Of a stretch of 26,572 nt of DNA, positions 1 to 7,647 are shown piece after piece. Source of the stretch: DATBIO01 sp036556965. GTDB taxonomy: Bacteria; Acidobacteriota; Vicinamibacteria; Fen-336. The DNA is taken from the NCBI GenBank assembly GCA_036556965.1, contig DATBIO010000173.1, positions 1 to 26,572 on the forward strand, read 5' to 3'. How positions within the stretch are numbered: position 1 is the stretch's first letter; every line of letters starts with the position of its first letter. A model generated the notes under the pieces. The model had not been told where the DNA came from. It searched no databases and worked only from the letters and a program-made list of their open reading frames with translations. Both the position numbers and the translations under genes were made by a program.

Positions 1-1
1 G

Positions 2-1747
2 ATGATCTCTCGCCGGACGGCGCTAGCATCGGGCGTGCGCCGGATCCTCGCTCTCGTCCTCGCCCTGGCCGCGGTGGCCTGCGCCCGCGGCGGCCGGGAG
101 ACGGCGGCGCGACCCGCCTCCGTCCTGCTCGTGACCGTCGACACCCTGCGCGCGGACCGGCTCGGCTGCTACGGCGACGCCCAGGCCCGCACGCCCGCCG
201 CCGACGGCCTCGCCCGCGCGGGCGTGCGGTTCGAGCGCGCCTACACGCCGGCGCCCCTCACCCTGCCCGCCCACGCGTCGCTCATGACCGGCCTCCTTCC
301 CCCCGCGCACGGCGTGCGCGCCAACGGCGGCTACGCCCTGCCGGCGGGGCCGCCCACGCTGGCGGAGGCGCTGCGGGCCCGGGGTCTCGCCACGGCCGCC
401 TTCGTGGCCGCTTTCCCCGTCGCCCGGCGCTTCGGTCTCCACCGTGGCTTCGACCACTACGACGACACGCTGAGCCGGCCGGGCGGCGTGCACTACGAGT
501 TCGCGGAGCGGCCGGCCACGGCCGTGGTGCAGGCCGCGTCCGACTGGCTGGCCGCGCACGCCGGGCCGGCCTTCGTGTGGGTCCACCTGTTCGAGCCGCA
601 CGCGCCCTACGACCCCCCCGCCGCCTTCCGGGGCCCGGACCCGTACCGGGGCGAGGTGGCGGCGGCGGACTCCGCCCTGGCCCGCCTGCTGGCGGCCTGG
701 GATGCGCGGCCCGATCCGTCCCTGGTCGTGCTCACCGCGGACCACGGGGAGGCCTTCGGGGAGCACGGCGAGGAGAGCCACAGCCTCTTCGTCTACGACA
801 CCACGCTGCACGTGCCCCTCGTGCTGCGCGGGGCGGGGGTCCCCGCGGGAGCGCGGGTGGCCGCCCCGGTGTCGCTGAGCGACGTCGCGGCGACCGTGCT
901 CGACGCCGTGGGCGCGCCGGCCTCGATGCCCGGGGCCACGTTGCTGCCCGCCGCGCGCGGCGGGGCCGCGCCGGCGGCGCCGCTCTACGCGGAGACGCTC
1001 GCCCCCCAGCTCGACTTCGGCTGGAGCCCGCTCTTCGCCTGGCGCGACGGCTCCCGCAAGTACATCCACGCCCCCCGCCCCGAGCTCTACGACCTCGCCG
1101 CCGACCCCGCCGAGACGCGGAACCTCGCCGCGACGCGCGGCGCGGAAGCGGCTCGGCTCGCCGCCGCTCTCGCCGCGCACCGGCAGCGGGGCAGCGTGGA
1201 GAGCCGCGGGCCCGCGGACGTCGAAGCCGCGGAGCGGCTGCGCGCCCTCGGGTACGTGCAGGGGCCCGGTGCGCGCGGCACGGGTGCCGACCCGAAGGAC
1301 AAGGTGGAGGTCGCGCGCCGCATCGCAGGGGCGGCGGGTCCCTTCGCCAGCCATGCCGCCGCCGCCGAGGCCTATGCCGCGCTCTTCGCCCTCGATCCCG
1401 ACGTGCCCGTGGTCAACCTGCGCCTGGCCGACGCCCTGCTGCGGTCCGGGCGCGCGGCCCAGGCCGTCCCGCGCTACGAGCAGGTCATCGCCGCCGCCCC
1501 GCGCACGGCCGACGCCCACGTCGGGCTGGCCACCGCCTACGCCGAGCTGGGCCGGCTCGAGGACGCCGCCCGCGTCCTGCGCGCCGCGCTCGCGGTGGAC
1601 CCCGACAACGGGCAGGTCCACTACAACCTCGGCGAGGTCGCGCGCGCGAAGGGCGACCTCGTGGCCGCGCGCGCGCGGTACGAGAGGGCACTGGGGGATC
1701 CCATCACCGAAGAGCGTGCGCGCCAGCGCTTGACGTCCCTCCACTGA
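2..1747 (+). CDS. Sulfatase/alkaline-phosphatase-fold protein with C-terminal TPR repeats
   Basis: The 581-residue product starts with a hydrophobic leader (about residues 14-26) ending at Cys27, so it is probably exported and possibly lipidated, although the lipobox (AVAC) is weak. The middle has sulfatase-superfamily motifs: VDTLRADR near residue 46 (metal-binding Asp47), PLTLPAH at 85-91, FEPHAPYDPP at 197-206, and TADHGE at 245-250 (Asp247, His248). The C-terminal part, about 430-570, holds three to four TPR-like helical repeats. At the position of the formylglycine signature C/S-x-P-x-R the protein has T87-L-P-A-H91, so it lacks the Cys or Ser that is matured to formylglycine. It may act as a phospho-ester hydrolase or transferase with a Thr nucleophile, or on an unknown substrate. 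The ATG lies one base inside the window edge, so a start further upstream cannot be excluded. It is followed by the structured gap 1748-2019. Confidence 0.85.
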   Translation: MISRRTALASGVRRILALVLALAAVACARGGRETAARPASVLLVTVDTLRADRLGCYGDAQARTPAADGLARAGVRFERAYTPAPLTLPAHASLMTGLLPPAHGVRANGGYALPAGPPTLAEALRARGLATAAFVAAFPVARRFGLHRGFDHYDDTLSRPGGVHYEFAERPATAVVQAASDWLAAHAGPAFVWVHLFEPHAPYDPPAAFRGPDPYRGEVAAADSALARLLAAWDARPDPSLVVLTADHGEAFGEHGEESHSLFVYDTTLHVPLVLRGAGVPAGARVAAPVSLSDVAATVLDAVGAPASMPGATLLPAARGGAAPAAPLYAETLAPQLDFGWSPLFAWRDGSRKYIHAPRPELYDLAADPAETRNLAATRGAEAARLAAALAAHRQRGSVESRGPADVEAAERLRALGYVQGPGARGTGADPKDKVEVARRIAGAAGPFASHAAAAEAYAALFALDPDVPVVNLRLADALLRSGRAAQAVPRYEQVIAAAPRTADAHVGLATAYAELGRLEDAARVLRAALAVDPDNGQVHYNLGEVARAKGDLVAARARYERALGDPITEERARQRLTSLH

Positions 1748-1773
1748 TCGGCCGCGCCGCACGCCGCGCGGAA

Positions 1774-1970
1774 TCCAACGTGTTGATCGCATGTGCCGTT
1801 CAGCGAGTTGAACGATCCGTTATGGATCGTTCCATGCGATTGGAGTGCGGCGGCCTGGACTCCAATCACCCGTACGCCTCTTCGCGCTCGTCGTGCCGCA
1901 AGTGCAACCGCGTCAATGACCAGCCGAGTGGTCCTCCATTTGCACTCCCGCGCGCCGACACACGGGTGTC
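1774..1970 (+). other. Structured intergenic region with nested and alternative inverted repeats
   Basis: This AT-richer gap between the sulfatase-like gene and the TonB receptor contains many perfect inverted repeats. GAACGATCC at 1810-1818 pairs with 1824-1832 (loop GTTAT). CGTTCA at 1797-1802 pairs with 1809-1814, which competes with the first hairpin. ATCGCATG at 1786-1793 pairs with 1833-1840 and encloses both. GATTGGAGT at 1838-1846 pairs with 1859-1867. AGTGCAA at 1901-1907 pairs with 1940-1946 and encloses GACCA at 1918-1922 with 1929-1933. GACAC at 1957-1961 pairs with 1966-1970. It could be a leader RNA of the receptor gene, a small RNA, operators, the upstream gene's terminator, or a dispersed intergenic repeat. 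I see no protein gene in it and no convincing promoter. Confidence 0.55.
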
Positions 1971-2010
1971 CACCGTCTTGGGGGCAGCACACGGCGGGGA
2001 TCGTCCGTGA

Positions 2011-2018
2011 AGGAGGTG
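2011..2018 (+). promoter_or_regulatory. Strong Shine-Dalgarno, unusually close to its start codon
   Basis: AGGAGGTG is an eight-base match to the 16S rRNA 3' end. Its AGGAGG core ends only three bases before the ATG at 2020. The spacing is tight, but the ATG at 2020 opens a complete signal peptide; the next in-frame ATG (2062) would remove most of it. CCTCC at 1933-1937 in the structured region could pair with GGAGG of this site. Confidence 0.7.
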
Positions 2019-2019
2019 T

Positions 2020-4869
2020 ATGAGATCACGTCTGTTGGCGGCGGCCCTCATCGTGGCCGCCATGGCCACTCCCGCCCTGGCGCAAGCCACCAACGGCACC
2101 CTCGAGGGCCAGGTGCACGACGAGCAGGGCCTCGCCCTTCCGGGCGTGACCGTCACCGCGTCGAGCGCCGCCACGGGGCTGAGCCGCTCGGCGGCGACGG
2201 ACTCCGCGGGCGCCTTCCGCATGCCGGGCCTGCCCATCGGCGTCTACGACCTCAAGGCCGAGATCGCCGGCTTCGCCGCGCAGACCCGCAAGGTCTCCGT
2301 GAACGTGGGCGTCACCACGTCCGTCGAGTTCCGCATGACCGTCGCCGGCCAGGCCGAGGAGGTCACGGTCACGGCGGAGGTGCCGCTCATCGACGTCCGC
2401 GACACGGGCGTGGGCGAGGTGGTCACGAGCACGCAGATCGAGAACCTGCCCCTGAACGGGCGGCAGTTCGCGAACCTGGCCGCCCTGGTCCCCGGGGTCA
2501 GCCTCGGCTTCCACACCGATCCCACCAAGTCCACCCAGTTCGCGCCCCAGGTGGTGGGCGGCGGCGGCCGCAACATCAACTACCTGATCGACGGCGGGGA
2601 CAACAACGACGACACCGTCGGCGGCCTGGTGCAGAACTTCCCTCTCGACTCCATCGGCGAGTTCAAGTTCGAGACGCTGCGCTTCCGCGCCGACTCCGGC
2701 CGCGCCAACGGCGGCGCCCTCAAGGTGGTGACCAAGAGCGGCACCAACGAGCTGCGCGGCTCGGTGTTCGAGTTCTTCCGCGACAAGAGCCTCAACGGGA
2801 AGAGCTTCACGGAGGAGGAGAACGGCCTGGAGAAGGGCGACTACAAGAAGCACCAGTTCGGCGCCTCCCTGGGCGGGCCCATCGTCAAGGACCGCACCCA
2901 CTTCTTCGCCGCCTTCGAGCGGATCCAGCAGGACACGAGCCAGGTCGTCAACACGGAGGGGCTGTTCCCGGAGAAGGACGGCGTCTTCCCCCTGCCCGTG
3001 CGCGAGAACATGATGGTGGGCAAGATCAACCATCAGCTCAACCCCGACAACTACCTGTCCGTGCGCTACGGCTACAACGACAACTCGCAGCCCTACGGCG
3101 CCAGCCCCCTGGCCCCGCCCGAGAACTGGGGCGACAGCACGAACACCTTCCACTCCGCGAACCTCAACTGGAACTCCGTGCTGGGCAACGGGAAGCTCAA
3201 CGAGTTCGTCTTCCAGTACTCGTACTTCAAGAACACCATCACCCCGAACTCGGACCTGCCCACCGAGGACTTCCCCAACGGCGTGTTCGTGGGCCAGAGC
3301 ATCAACACCCCGCAGAGCACGGAGCAGCACAAGTACCAGTTCCGCGACGACTTCACCTGGAACATGGGACGCCACGAGATGAAGGCGGGGGTGAGCTTCA
3401 TCAACGAGCCCGTGCTGGACATCACCTTCTCCACCGGCCAGCAGCCGCGCTACACCCACCTGGAGGACGCGCGTGACGCCCCCATCTCCAGGATCTCGTT
3501 CAACGGCTCCATCGGCGGCTCGGGCGGCGGCAGCGAGGCGGCCATCCCCAACAAGCAGTACGCCCTCTACCTCCAGGACGCCTGGCGCGTGAACGACCGC
3601 CTGACCCTGGACCTGGGCGTGCGCTACGACCTCGTCACCGGCTTCGCCTTCGACCAGGACGAGAACATCATCTTCAGCGAGCTGCAGGCGGCGGGCCGCG
3701 CGGGCCTGCTCGACCGGTTCCCCGGCTACGAGGACTTCGGCGAGGAGCCCGCCGAGGACAAGAACAACATCGCTCCCCGCGTCGGCTTCATCTACGACGT
3801 GAAGGGCGACGGCAACTTCGTCCTGCGCGGCGGCGCCGGCCGCTACTACGACTTCGCCTACACCAACGCCAACATCCTGTTCGCGGTGGTGGGGGCCCAG
3901 TCGTCCTTCGGGCAGATCTACGACCACCAGGACCAGAGCGGGATCCGCAACGCGGACGGGAGCTTCTACCAGGTCGGGCAGCCGCTGCCGCCCAACCAGC
4001 TCACCAACGTGACCAACCCGCTGCCCACCCACGCCGCCTCGCCCCTCATCAAGCAGCCCTACACCGACCAGGCCAACCTGGGCTTCTCGCGGTCGCTGGG
4101 CCAGGACCTCGTGGTGGAGGTGGACGCCGTGTACGCGGCCGGGAACGACCTCGGCCTGCGCCCGCGCCTGAACACCCGCACCGCGGGCGGCACCTCCCCC
4201 CGCCAGCTGGTCGGCATCCTGCCCACCACCGGCGGCTCGGACTTCCGCATCGACATCTCGGAGGGCGTGAGCCACTACAAGGGCATCAGCGTCGCCCTGA
4301 AGAAGCGGTGGGACGGCCGGCTGCAGTTCCTGGCCAGCTACACCCTGTCCGAGGCCACCTCGAGCACCAGCCTGCGCGCGGTGGACGAGTTCGGCGAGTA
4401 CGACGTGATCGTGGCCTCCGAGCCCTTCGCCGACCGGCAGGAGGGCCCCACGCGCACCGACCACCGCCACCGCGTGACGGCCAGCGCGGTGTGGGAGCCC
4501 GGGGCCGGCTTCACCATCTCCCCCGTGATCCGCTACAAATCGGCGCAGGCCTTCAACGTGATCACGGGCACGGACGACAACCGCGACGGCCGCAACTGGG
4601 ACCTGCCCGCGGGGGTGGAGACGCTCAACTCCGGCCGCGGCGAGAACTTCTTCCAGGCCGACGTGCGCGTCTCCAAGAGGTTCCGCTTCAACGACCGCGT
4701 GGGCCTCGAGCTGATCGGAGAGGTCTTCAACGTGACCAACGACAACAACCCGAACACCTACGTGGCCAACCAGACCTCCGCGCTCTTCGGCCAGCCGACC
4801 CGCTTCGCGGGCGACTTCCGTCAGTCCGAGCAGCGCCTGGCCCAGCTGGGCCTGCGCCTGGAGTTCTAG
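2020..4869 (+). CDS. TonB-dependent receptor, Oar-like (carboxypeptidase-regulatory-like domain, plug, barrel)
   Basis: A 949-residue outer-membrane receptor. The signal peptide covers about residues 1-22 (cleavage after ALAQ). A carboxypeptidase-regulatory-like beta-sandwich follows at about 25-108 (GTLEGQVHDEQGLALPGVTV). A TonB-box-like EEVTVTAE lies at 113-120, then a plug with ENLPLNGRQF at 141-150, YLIDGGDNND, and GGALKVVTKSGTNELRGSVF, which is typical of Oar-like receptors. The rest is a large barrel rich in alternating aromatic and polar residues, ending in LGLRLEF with the C-terminal Phe expected for BAM-assembled proteins. It should import a large substrate across the outer membrane using TonB/ExbBD energy, none of which is encoded here. 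The substrate cannot be told from sequence; oligosaccharides, peptides or siderophores are all possible. It is preceded by a structured intergenic region and followed by a hairpin terminator, so it probably forms its own transcription unit. Confidence 0.93.
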   Translation: MRSRLLAAALIVAAMATPALAQATNGTLEGQVHDEQGLALPGVTVTASSAATGLSRSAATDSAGAFRMPGLPIGVYDLKAEIAGFAAQTRKVSVNVGVTTSVEFRMTVAGQAEEVTVTAEVPLIDVRDTGVGEVVTSTQIENLPLNGRQFANLAALVPGVSLGFHTDPTKSTQFAPQVVGGGGRNINYLIDGGDNNDDTVGGLVQNFPLDSIGEFKFETLRFRADSGRANGGALKVVTKSGTNELRGSVFEFFRDKSLNGKSFTEEENGLEKGDYKKHQFGASLGGPIVKDRTHFFAAFERIQQDTSQVVNTEGLFPEKDGVFPLPVRENMMVGKINHQLNPDNYLSVRYGYNDNSQPYGASPLAPPENWGDSTNTFHSANLNWNSVLGNGKLNEFVFQYSYFKNTITPNSDLPTEDFPNGVFVGQSINTPQSTEQHKYQFRDDFTWNMGRHEMKAGVSFINEPVLDITFSTGQQPRYTHLEDARDAPISRISFNGSIGGSGGGSEAAIPNKQYALYLQDAWRVNDRLTLDLGVRYDLVTGFAFDQDENIIFSELQAAGRAGLLDRFPGYEDFGEEPAEDKNNIAPRVGFIYDVKGDGNFVLRGGAGRYYDFAYTNANILFAVVGAQSSFGQIYDHQDQSGIRNADGSFYQVGQPLPPNQLTNVTNPLPTHAASPLIKQPYTDQANLGFSRSLGQDLVVEVDAVYAAGNDLGLRPRLNTRTAGGTSPRQLVGILPTTGGSDFRIDISEGVSHYKGISVALKKRWDGRLQFLASYTLSEATSSTSLRAVDEFGEYDVIVASEPFADRQEGPTRTDHRHRVTASAVWEPGAGFTISPVIRYKSAQAFNVITGTDDNRDGRNWDLPAGVETLNSGRGENFFQADVRVSKRFRFNDRVGLELIGEVFNVTNDNNPNTYVANQTSALFGQPTRFAGDFRQSEQRLAQLGLRLEF

Positions 4870-4880
4870 CCCTTCGTTCA

Positions 4881-4915
4881 CGCCGGGACGGGAGCGCGAG
4901 GCTCCCGTCCCGGCG
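4881..4915 (+). terminator. Perfect 15-bp hairpin after the receptor gene
   Basis: CGCCGGGACGGGAGC at 4881-4895 and its exact reverse complement at 4901-4915 form a 15-bp stem with a five-base loop (GCGAG), 11 bases after the receptor stop codon. There is no T-tract, so it may be a U-less terminator or an RNA 3'-end stabiliser. Confidence 0.7.
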
Positions 4916-4993
4916 CCGTCCTCCCGCCACCTGCTTCCGTTCGCCCTCTTGGCGTCCCCGGCCGCCTCCCGGCCGAGGGAGCGCCCCGTGGTC

Positions 4994-4999
4994 TATGAT
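4994..4999 (+). promoter_or_regulatory. -10 element (TATGAT) of a probable leaderless promoter for the symporter-lysA operon
   Basis: TATGAT ends eight bases before the ATG at 5008, which would place transcription start at or next to the start codon. No Shine-Dalgarno is present and no -35 match was found. The stretch from 4993 to 5007 matches 14 of 15 bases around the hpt -10 element (16969-16983). Confidence 0.55.
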
Positions 5000-5007
5000 C
5001 CGCGCCC

Positions 5008-6363
5008 ATGCTGCCTGAGCCCATCCGCGCCGCCATCGTATGGGCGAGCGATGCCGTGTACGGGCCATGGACCATCGCCCTCCTCTTCGGCACCGGCCTC
5101 TTCCTGACCGTGCGCCTGCGCTTCGTGCAGGTGGTGCGCTTCCGCGAGGCGCTGGCCACCCTGGTCCCGCGCGAGCGGGAGGGGGCGCGCGGCGCCATCA
5201 GTCCCTTCCAGGCCTTCATGAGCGCGCTGGCCGCCACCATCGGCACCGGCAACATCGCCGGCGTGGCCACCGCGGTGGTCAGCGGGGGCCCCGGGGCCGT
5301 CTTCTGGATCTGGTGCTACGGGTTCTTCGCCACCGCCGTGAAGTTCACGGAGGCCGTGCTGGGCATCCGCTTCCGGGTGGTGGACGGGGAGCGCCTGTCC
5401 GCGGGGCCCATGCACTACCTGCGCGACGGCATGCGGCTCCCGTGGCTGGGATGGGTCTTCGCGCTGGTGGCGGGCATCGCCGCCCTCACCACCACCCCGC
5501 TCACCCAGCCCAACTCCATGGCCCTCGTCCTCGACAGCGAGTTCGGCATCCCCAAGTGGGTCTCCGGCCTGGGCATCGCCCTCCTGGCCTGGCTCGTGAT
5601 CATCGGGGGCATCAAGTCCATCGGCCGCGCCGCGGAGAAGCTGTCCCCGGCCAAGGTGATCCTGTACCTGGCGGGCGGCCTCGTGGTGATCGTGACGCAC
5701 CTGGGCGCGGTGCCGGACGTGCTCGCCCTCATCTTCCGCGAGGCGTTCTCCCTGCGGGGGGCCCTCGGCGGCACGGCGGGCGTGGGCATGATGGTGGCCG
5801 TGCGCTACGGGCTGGCCCGCGGCATCTACGCCAACGAGGCCGGTTACGGCACGGCGGCCGTGATGTACGGCACCGCGCGCAGCGAGCGCCCGGTCCAGCA
5901 GGGGCTGAACGCGGTCATGGAGGTGTTCATCGTCTCCTTCGTGACCTCGACCATCAGCGCCCTCACCATCCTCGTCACGGGCTCGTGGCGCTCCGGCCTC
6001 ACCAGCACCGCCGCCGTCGCCGCCGCCTTCAACGCCTCCATGCCCGTGGTGGGAGGATGGGTGGTGGCCTTCTGCGCCTTCCTCTTCGGCTACACCACCC
6101 TCATCGGCTGGTCCTACTACGGCGAGCAGTACCTCGAGCACATCTTCGGGCGGAGGGTGGTCGTGCCCTTCCGCTGGGTCTACTGCATCCTCATCGTCTT
6201 CGGCGCCGTGGGGAAGGTGGAGACGGTGTGGGCCTGGGGTGACTTCATGAACGGGCTGCAGATCTTCCCCAACCTGGTGGGCGTGCTCGGCCTGAGCGGC
6301 CTGGCGGCGGCCGTGCTGCGCGAGCCCGCCGGGCCGGGACCGGAGCGCGCCCCCGCGGCATGA
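5008..6363 (+). CDS. Sodium:alanine/glycine symporter (AGCS family)
   Basis: A 451-residue inner-membrane protein with many hydrophobic segments and the usual AGCS length. Family motifs include ISPFQAFMSALAATIGTGNIAGVA in the N-terminal third, the signature GGPGAVFWIW soon after, and YANEAGYGTAAVMYGTARS in the middle. Members couple uptake of alanine, glycine or sometimes other neutral amino acids to the sodium gradient. The start is the ATG eight bases after a TATGAT -10 element; no ribosome-binding site is visible, consistent with a leaderless message. Its stop overlaps the lysA start (ATGA at 6360-6363), so the two genes are translationally coupled. Linkage to lysA could mean the transported amino acid is metabolically tied to the diaminopimelate/lysine branch, but alanine is the default family substrate. 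Confidence 0.9.
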   Translation: MLPEPIRAAIVWASDAVYGPWTIALLFGTGLFLTVRLRFVQVVRFREALATLVPREREGARGAISPFQAFMSALAATIGTGNIAGVATAVVSGGPGAVFWIWCYGFFATAVKFTEAVLGIRFRVVDGERLSAGPMHYLRDGMRLPWLGWVFALVAGIAALTTTPLTQPNSMALVLDSEFGIPKWVSGLGIALLAWLVIIGGIKSIGRAAEKLSPAKVILYLAGGLVVIVTHLGAVPDVLALIFREAFSLRGALGGTAGVGMMVAVRYGLARGIYANEAGYGTAAVMYGTARSERPVQQGLNAVMEVFIVSFVTSTISALTILVTGSWRSGLTSTAAVAAAFNASMPVVGGWVVAFCAFLFGYTTLIGWSYYGEQYLEHIFGRRVVVPFRWVYCILIVFGAVGKVETVWAWGDFMNGLQIFPNLVGVLGLSGLAAAVLREPAGPGPERAPAA

Positions 6364-7604
6364 CCGGCTTCGCGCGGGCGGCGGACGGCGCCCTCGGCTG
6401 CGACGGGGTGCCGGTGGCGGAGGCGGCGGAGCGGTTCGGCACCCCGCTCTACCTCTACAGCGCCTCGGCCATCGCCGCCTCCTACGGGGCCTACGACGAC
6501 GCCTTCGCGGCCGTGCCCCACCGCGTCTGCTACGCGCTGAAGGCCAACGGCACGGGGGCCGTCCTCAGGCTGCTGGCGCGCCTGGGCGCGGGGGCGGACA
6601 TCGTCTCCGGGTTCGAGCTCCTGGCCGCGCGGCGGGCGGGCTTCCCCCCCGAGCGCATCGTGTTCTCCGGGGTGGGCAAGAGCGACGAGGAGCTGGACCT
6701 CGGCCTCGACCACGGCATCGGCGAGTTCAACGTGGAGAGCGAAGACGAGGCCGGGCGCCTGTCGCGCCGGTCCGCCGCGCGCGGGATGCGGGCCCGCGTC
6801 ACCCTCCGCGTCAACCCCGACATCGATCCGCGCTCCCACCCCTACATCTCGACCGGCCTGCGCGAGAACAAGTTCGGCGTGGACATCGCGGAGGCCCCCG
6901 CCCTGCTGGGGCGCCTGCGCGCCCTGCCCGGCGTGGAGGTCACCGGAGTCCAGTGCCACATCGGGTCGCAGATCACGGACCTCGACCCGCTGGTGGAGGC
7001 CGCGCGGGAGCTGGCCGCCCTCTCGCGCCGCCTCCTCGCCGAGGGCTACCCCCTGCGCACCCTCGACATCGGCGGCGGGCTGGGCCTCGACTACGAGGGC
7101 GACGCCGGCCCCGACCCCGCCGCCCTGGCCGCGGCCGTCGTGCCCCTGGTCCGCGACCTTCCCCTCACCCTGTTGGTGGAGCCCGGGCGGTCCCTGGTGG
7201 CGCGCGCCGGCTGCCTCCTCACGCGCGTGCTCGCGTTGAAGGAGCAGGCGGGCAAGCTCTTCGTGATCGTGGACGCCGGCATGAACGACCTCATGCGCCC
7301 GGCGCTGTACGAGGCCTTCCACCGCGTGGAGCCGGCGGCCCGTCGCGGGAGGGAGACGCGGCGCGTGGACGTCGTCGGTCCCGTGTGCGAGAGCGCCGAC
7401 TTCCTGGCCCGCGATCGCAACCTGGAGGTTCCCGCTCCCGGCGAGCTGCTGGTGGTGCGGGACGCCGGAGCCTACGGACACGCCATGGCCTCGAACTACA
7501 ACATGCGGCCGCGCGCGGCGGAGGCCATGGTGGAGGACGGGGCGCTGCGCCTCATCCGGCGCCGCGAGACCTTCGACGACCTCGTGGCCACGGAAGCCGG
7601 CTGA
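6360..7604 (+). CDS. lysA: Diaminopimelate decarboxylase
   Basis: A 414-residue PLP enzyme (alanine-racemase-like fold, group IV decarboxylase) that converts meso-diaminopimelate to L-lysine, the last step of lysine synthesis. The PLP lysine is K61 in CYALKANG. H200 lies in CHIGSQ, the glycine-rich phosphate loop is DIGGGLGLDY at 236-245, EPGRSLVA lies at 274-281, the active-site Cys is C343 in PVCESADF, and the C-terminal motif AYGHAMASNYNMRPR begins at 371. The length is normal and all key residues are present. The ATG overlaps the symporter stop by four bases, so this is the second gene of a two-gene operon. It converges on the serine hydrolase gene with a 43-base gap containing a short GC hairpin. 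Its position beside peptide and amino-acid salvage genes suggests it may also process diaminopimelate recovered from murein. Confidence 0.95.
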   Translation: MTGFARAADGALGCDGVPVAEAAERFGTPLYLYSASAIAASYGAYDDAFAAVPHRVCYALKANGTGAVLRLLARLGAGADIVSGFELLAARRAGFPPERIVFSGVGKSDEELDLGLDHGIGEFNVESEDEAGRLSRRSAARGMRARVTLRVNPDIDPRSHPYISTGLRENKFGVDIAEAPALLGRLRALPGVEVTGVQCHIGSQITDLDPLVEAARELAALSRRLLAEGYPLRTLDIGGGLGLDYEGDAGPDPAALAAAVVPLVRDLPLTLLVEPGRSLVARAGCLLTRVLALKEQAGKLFVIVDAGMNDLMRPALYEAFHRVEPAARRGRETRRVDVVGPVCESADFLARDRNLEVPAPGELLVVRDAGAYGHAMASNYNMRPRAAEAMVEDGALRLIRRRETFDDLVATEAG

Positions 7605-7610
7605 GACCCC

Positions 7611-7625
7611 GGGGCGCGGCGCCCC
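7611..7625. terminator. Short GC hairpin between convergent genes
   Basis: GGGGCG at 7611-7616 and CGCCCC at 7620-7625 form a six-pair stem with a three-base loop in the 43-base gap between lysA and the reverse-strand serine hydrolase. It could serve both directions. There is no T-tract. Confidence 0.4.
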
Positions 7626-7647
7626 CCGGCCGGCGCGCCCTCCTCGC

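Noticed and set aside
1801..1867. tRNA or other classical RNA gene in the hairpin-rich gap
   Set aside because: No T-loop consensus (GTTCRANNC) or cloverleaf spacing was found. The stems do not match tRNA geometry.
1793..2023. A 76-codon frame within the structured intergenic region
   Set aside because: It lacks a ribosome-binding site, codon bias and any recognisable domain, and it overlaps the inverted repeats, which explain the sequence better.
2026..4881. A 951-codon open frame antisense to the first TonB receptor, and similar long antisense or shifted frames over most genes
   Set aside because: Stop codons are rare in high-GC DNA. These products are low-complexity strings of Arg, Gly, Ala, Val and His without domains, while the sense frames show clear family motifs.
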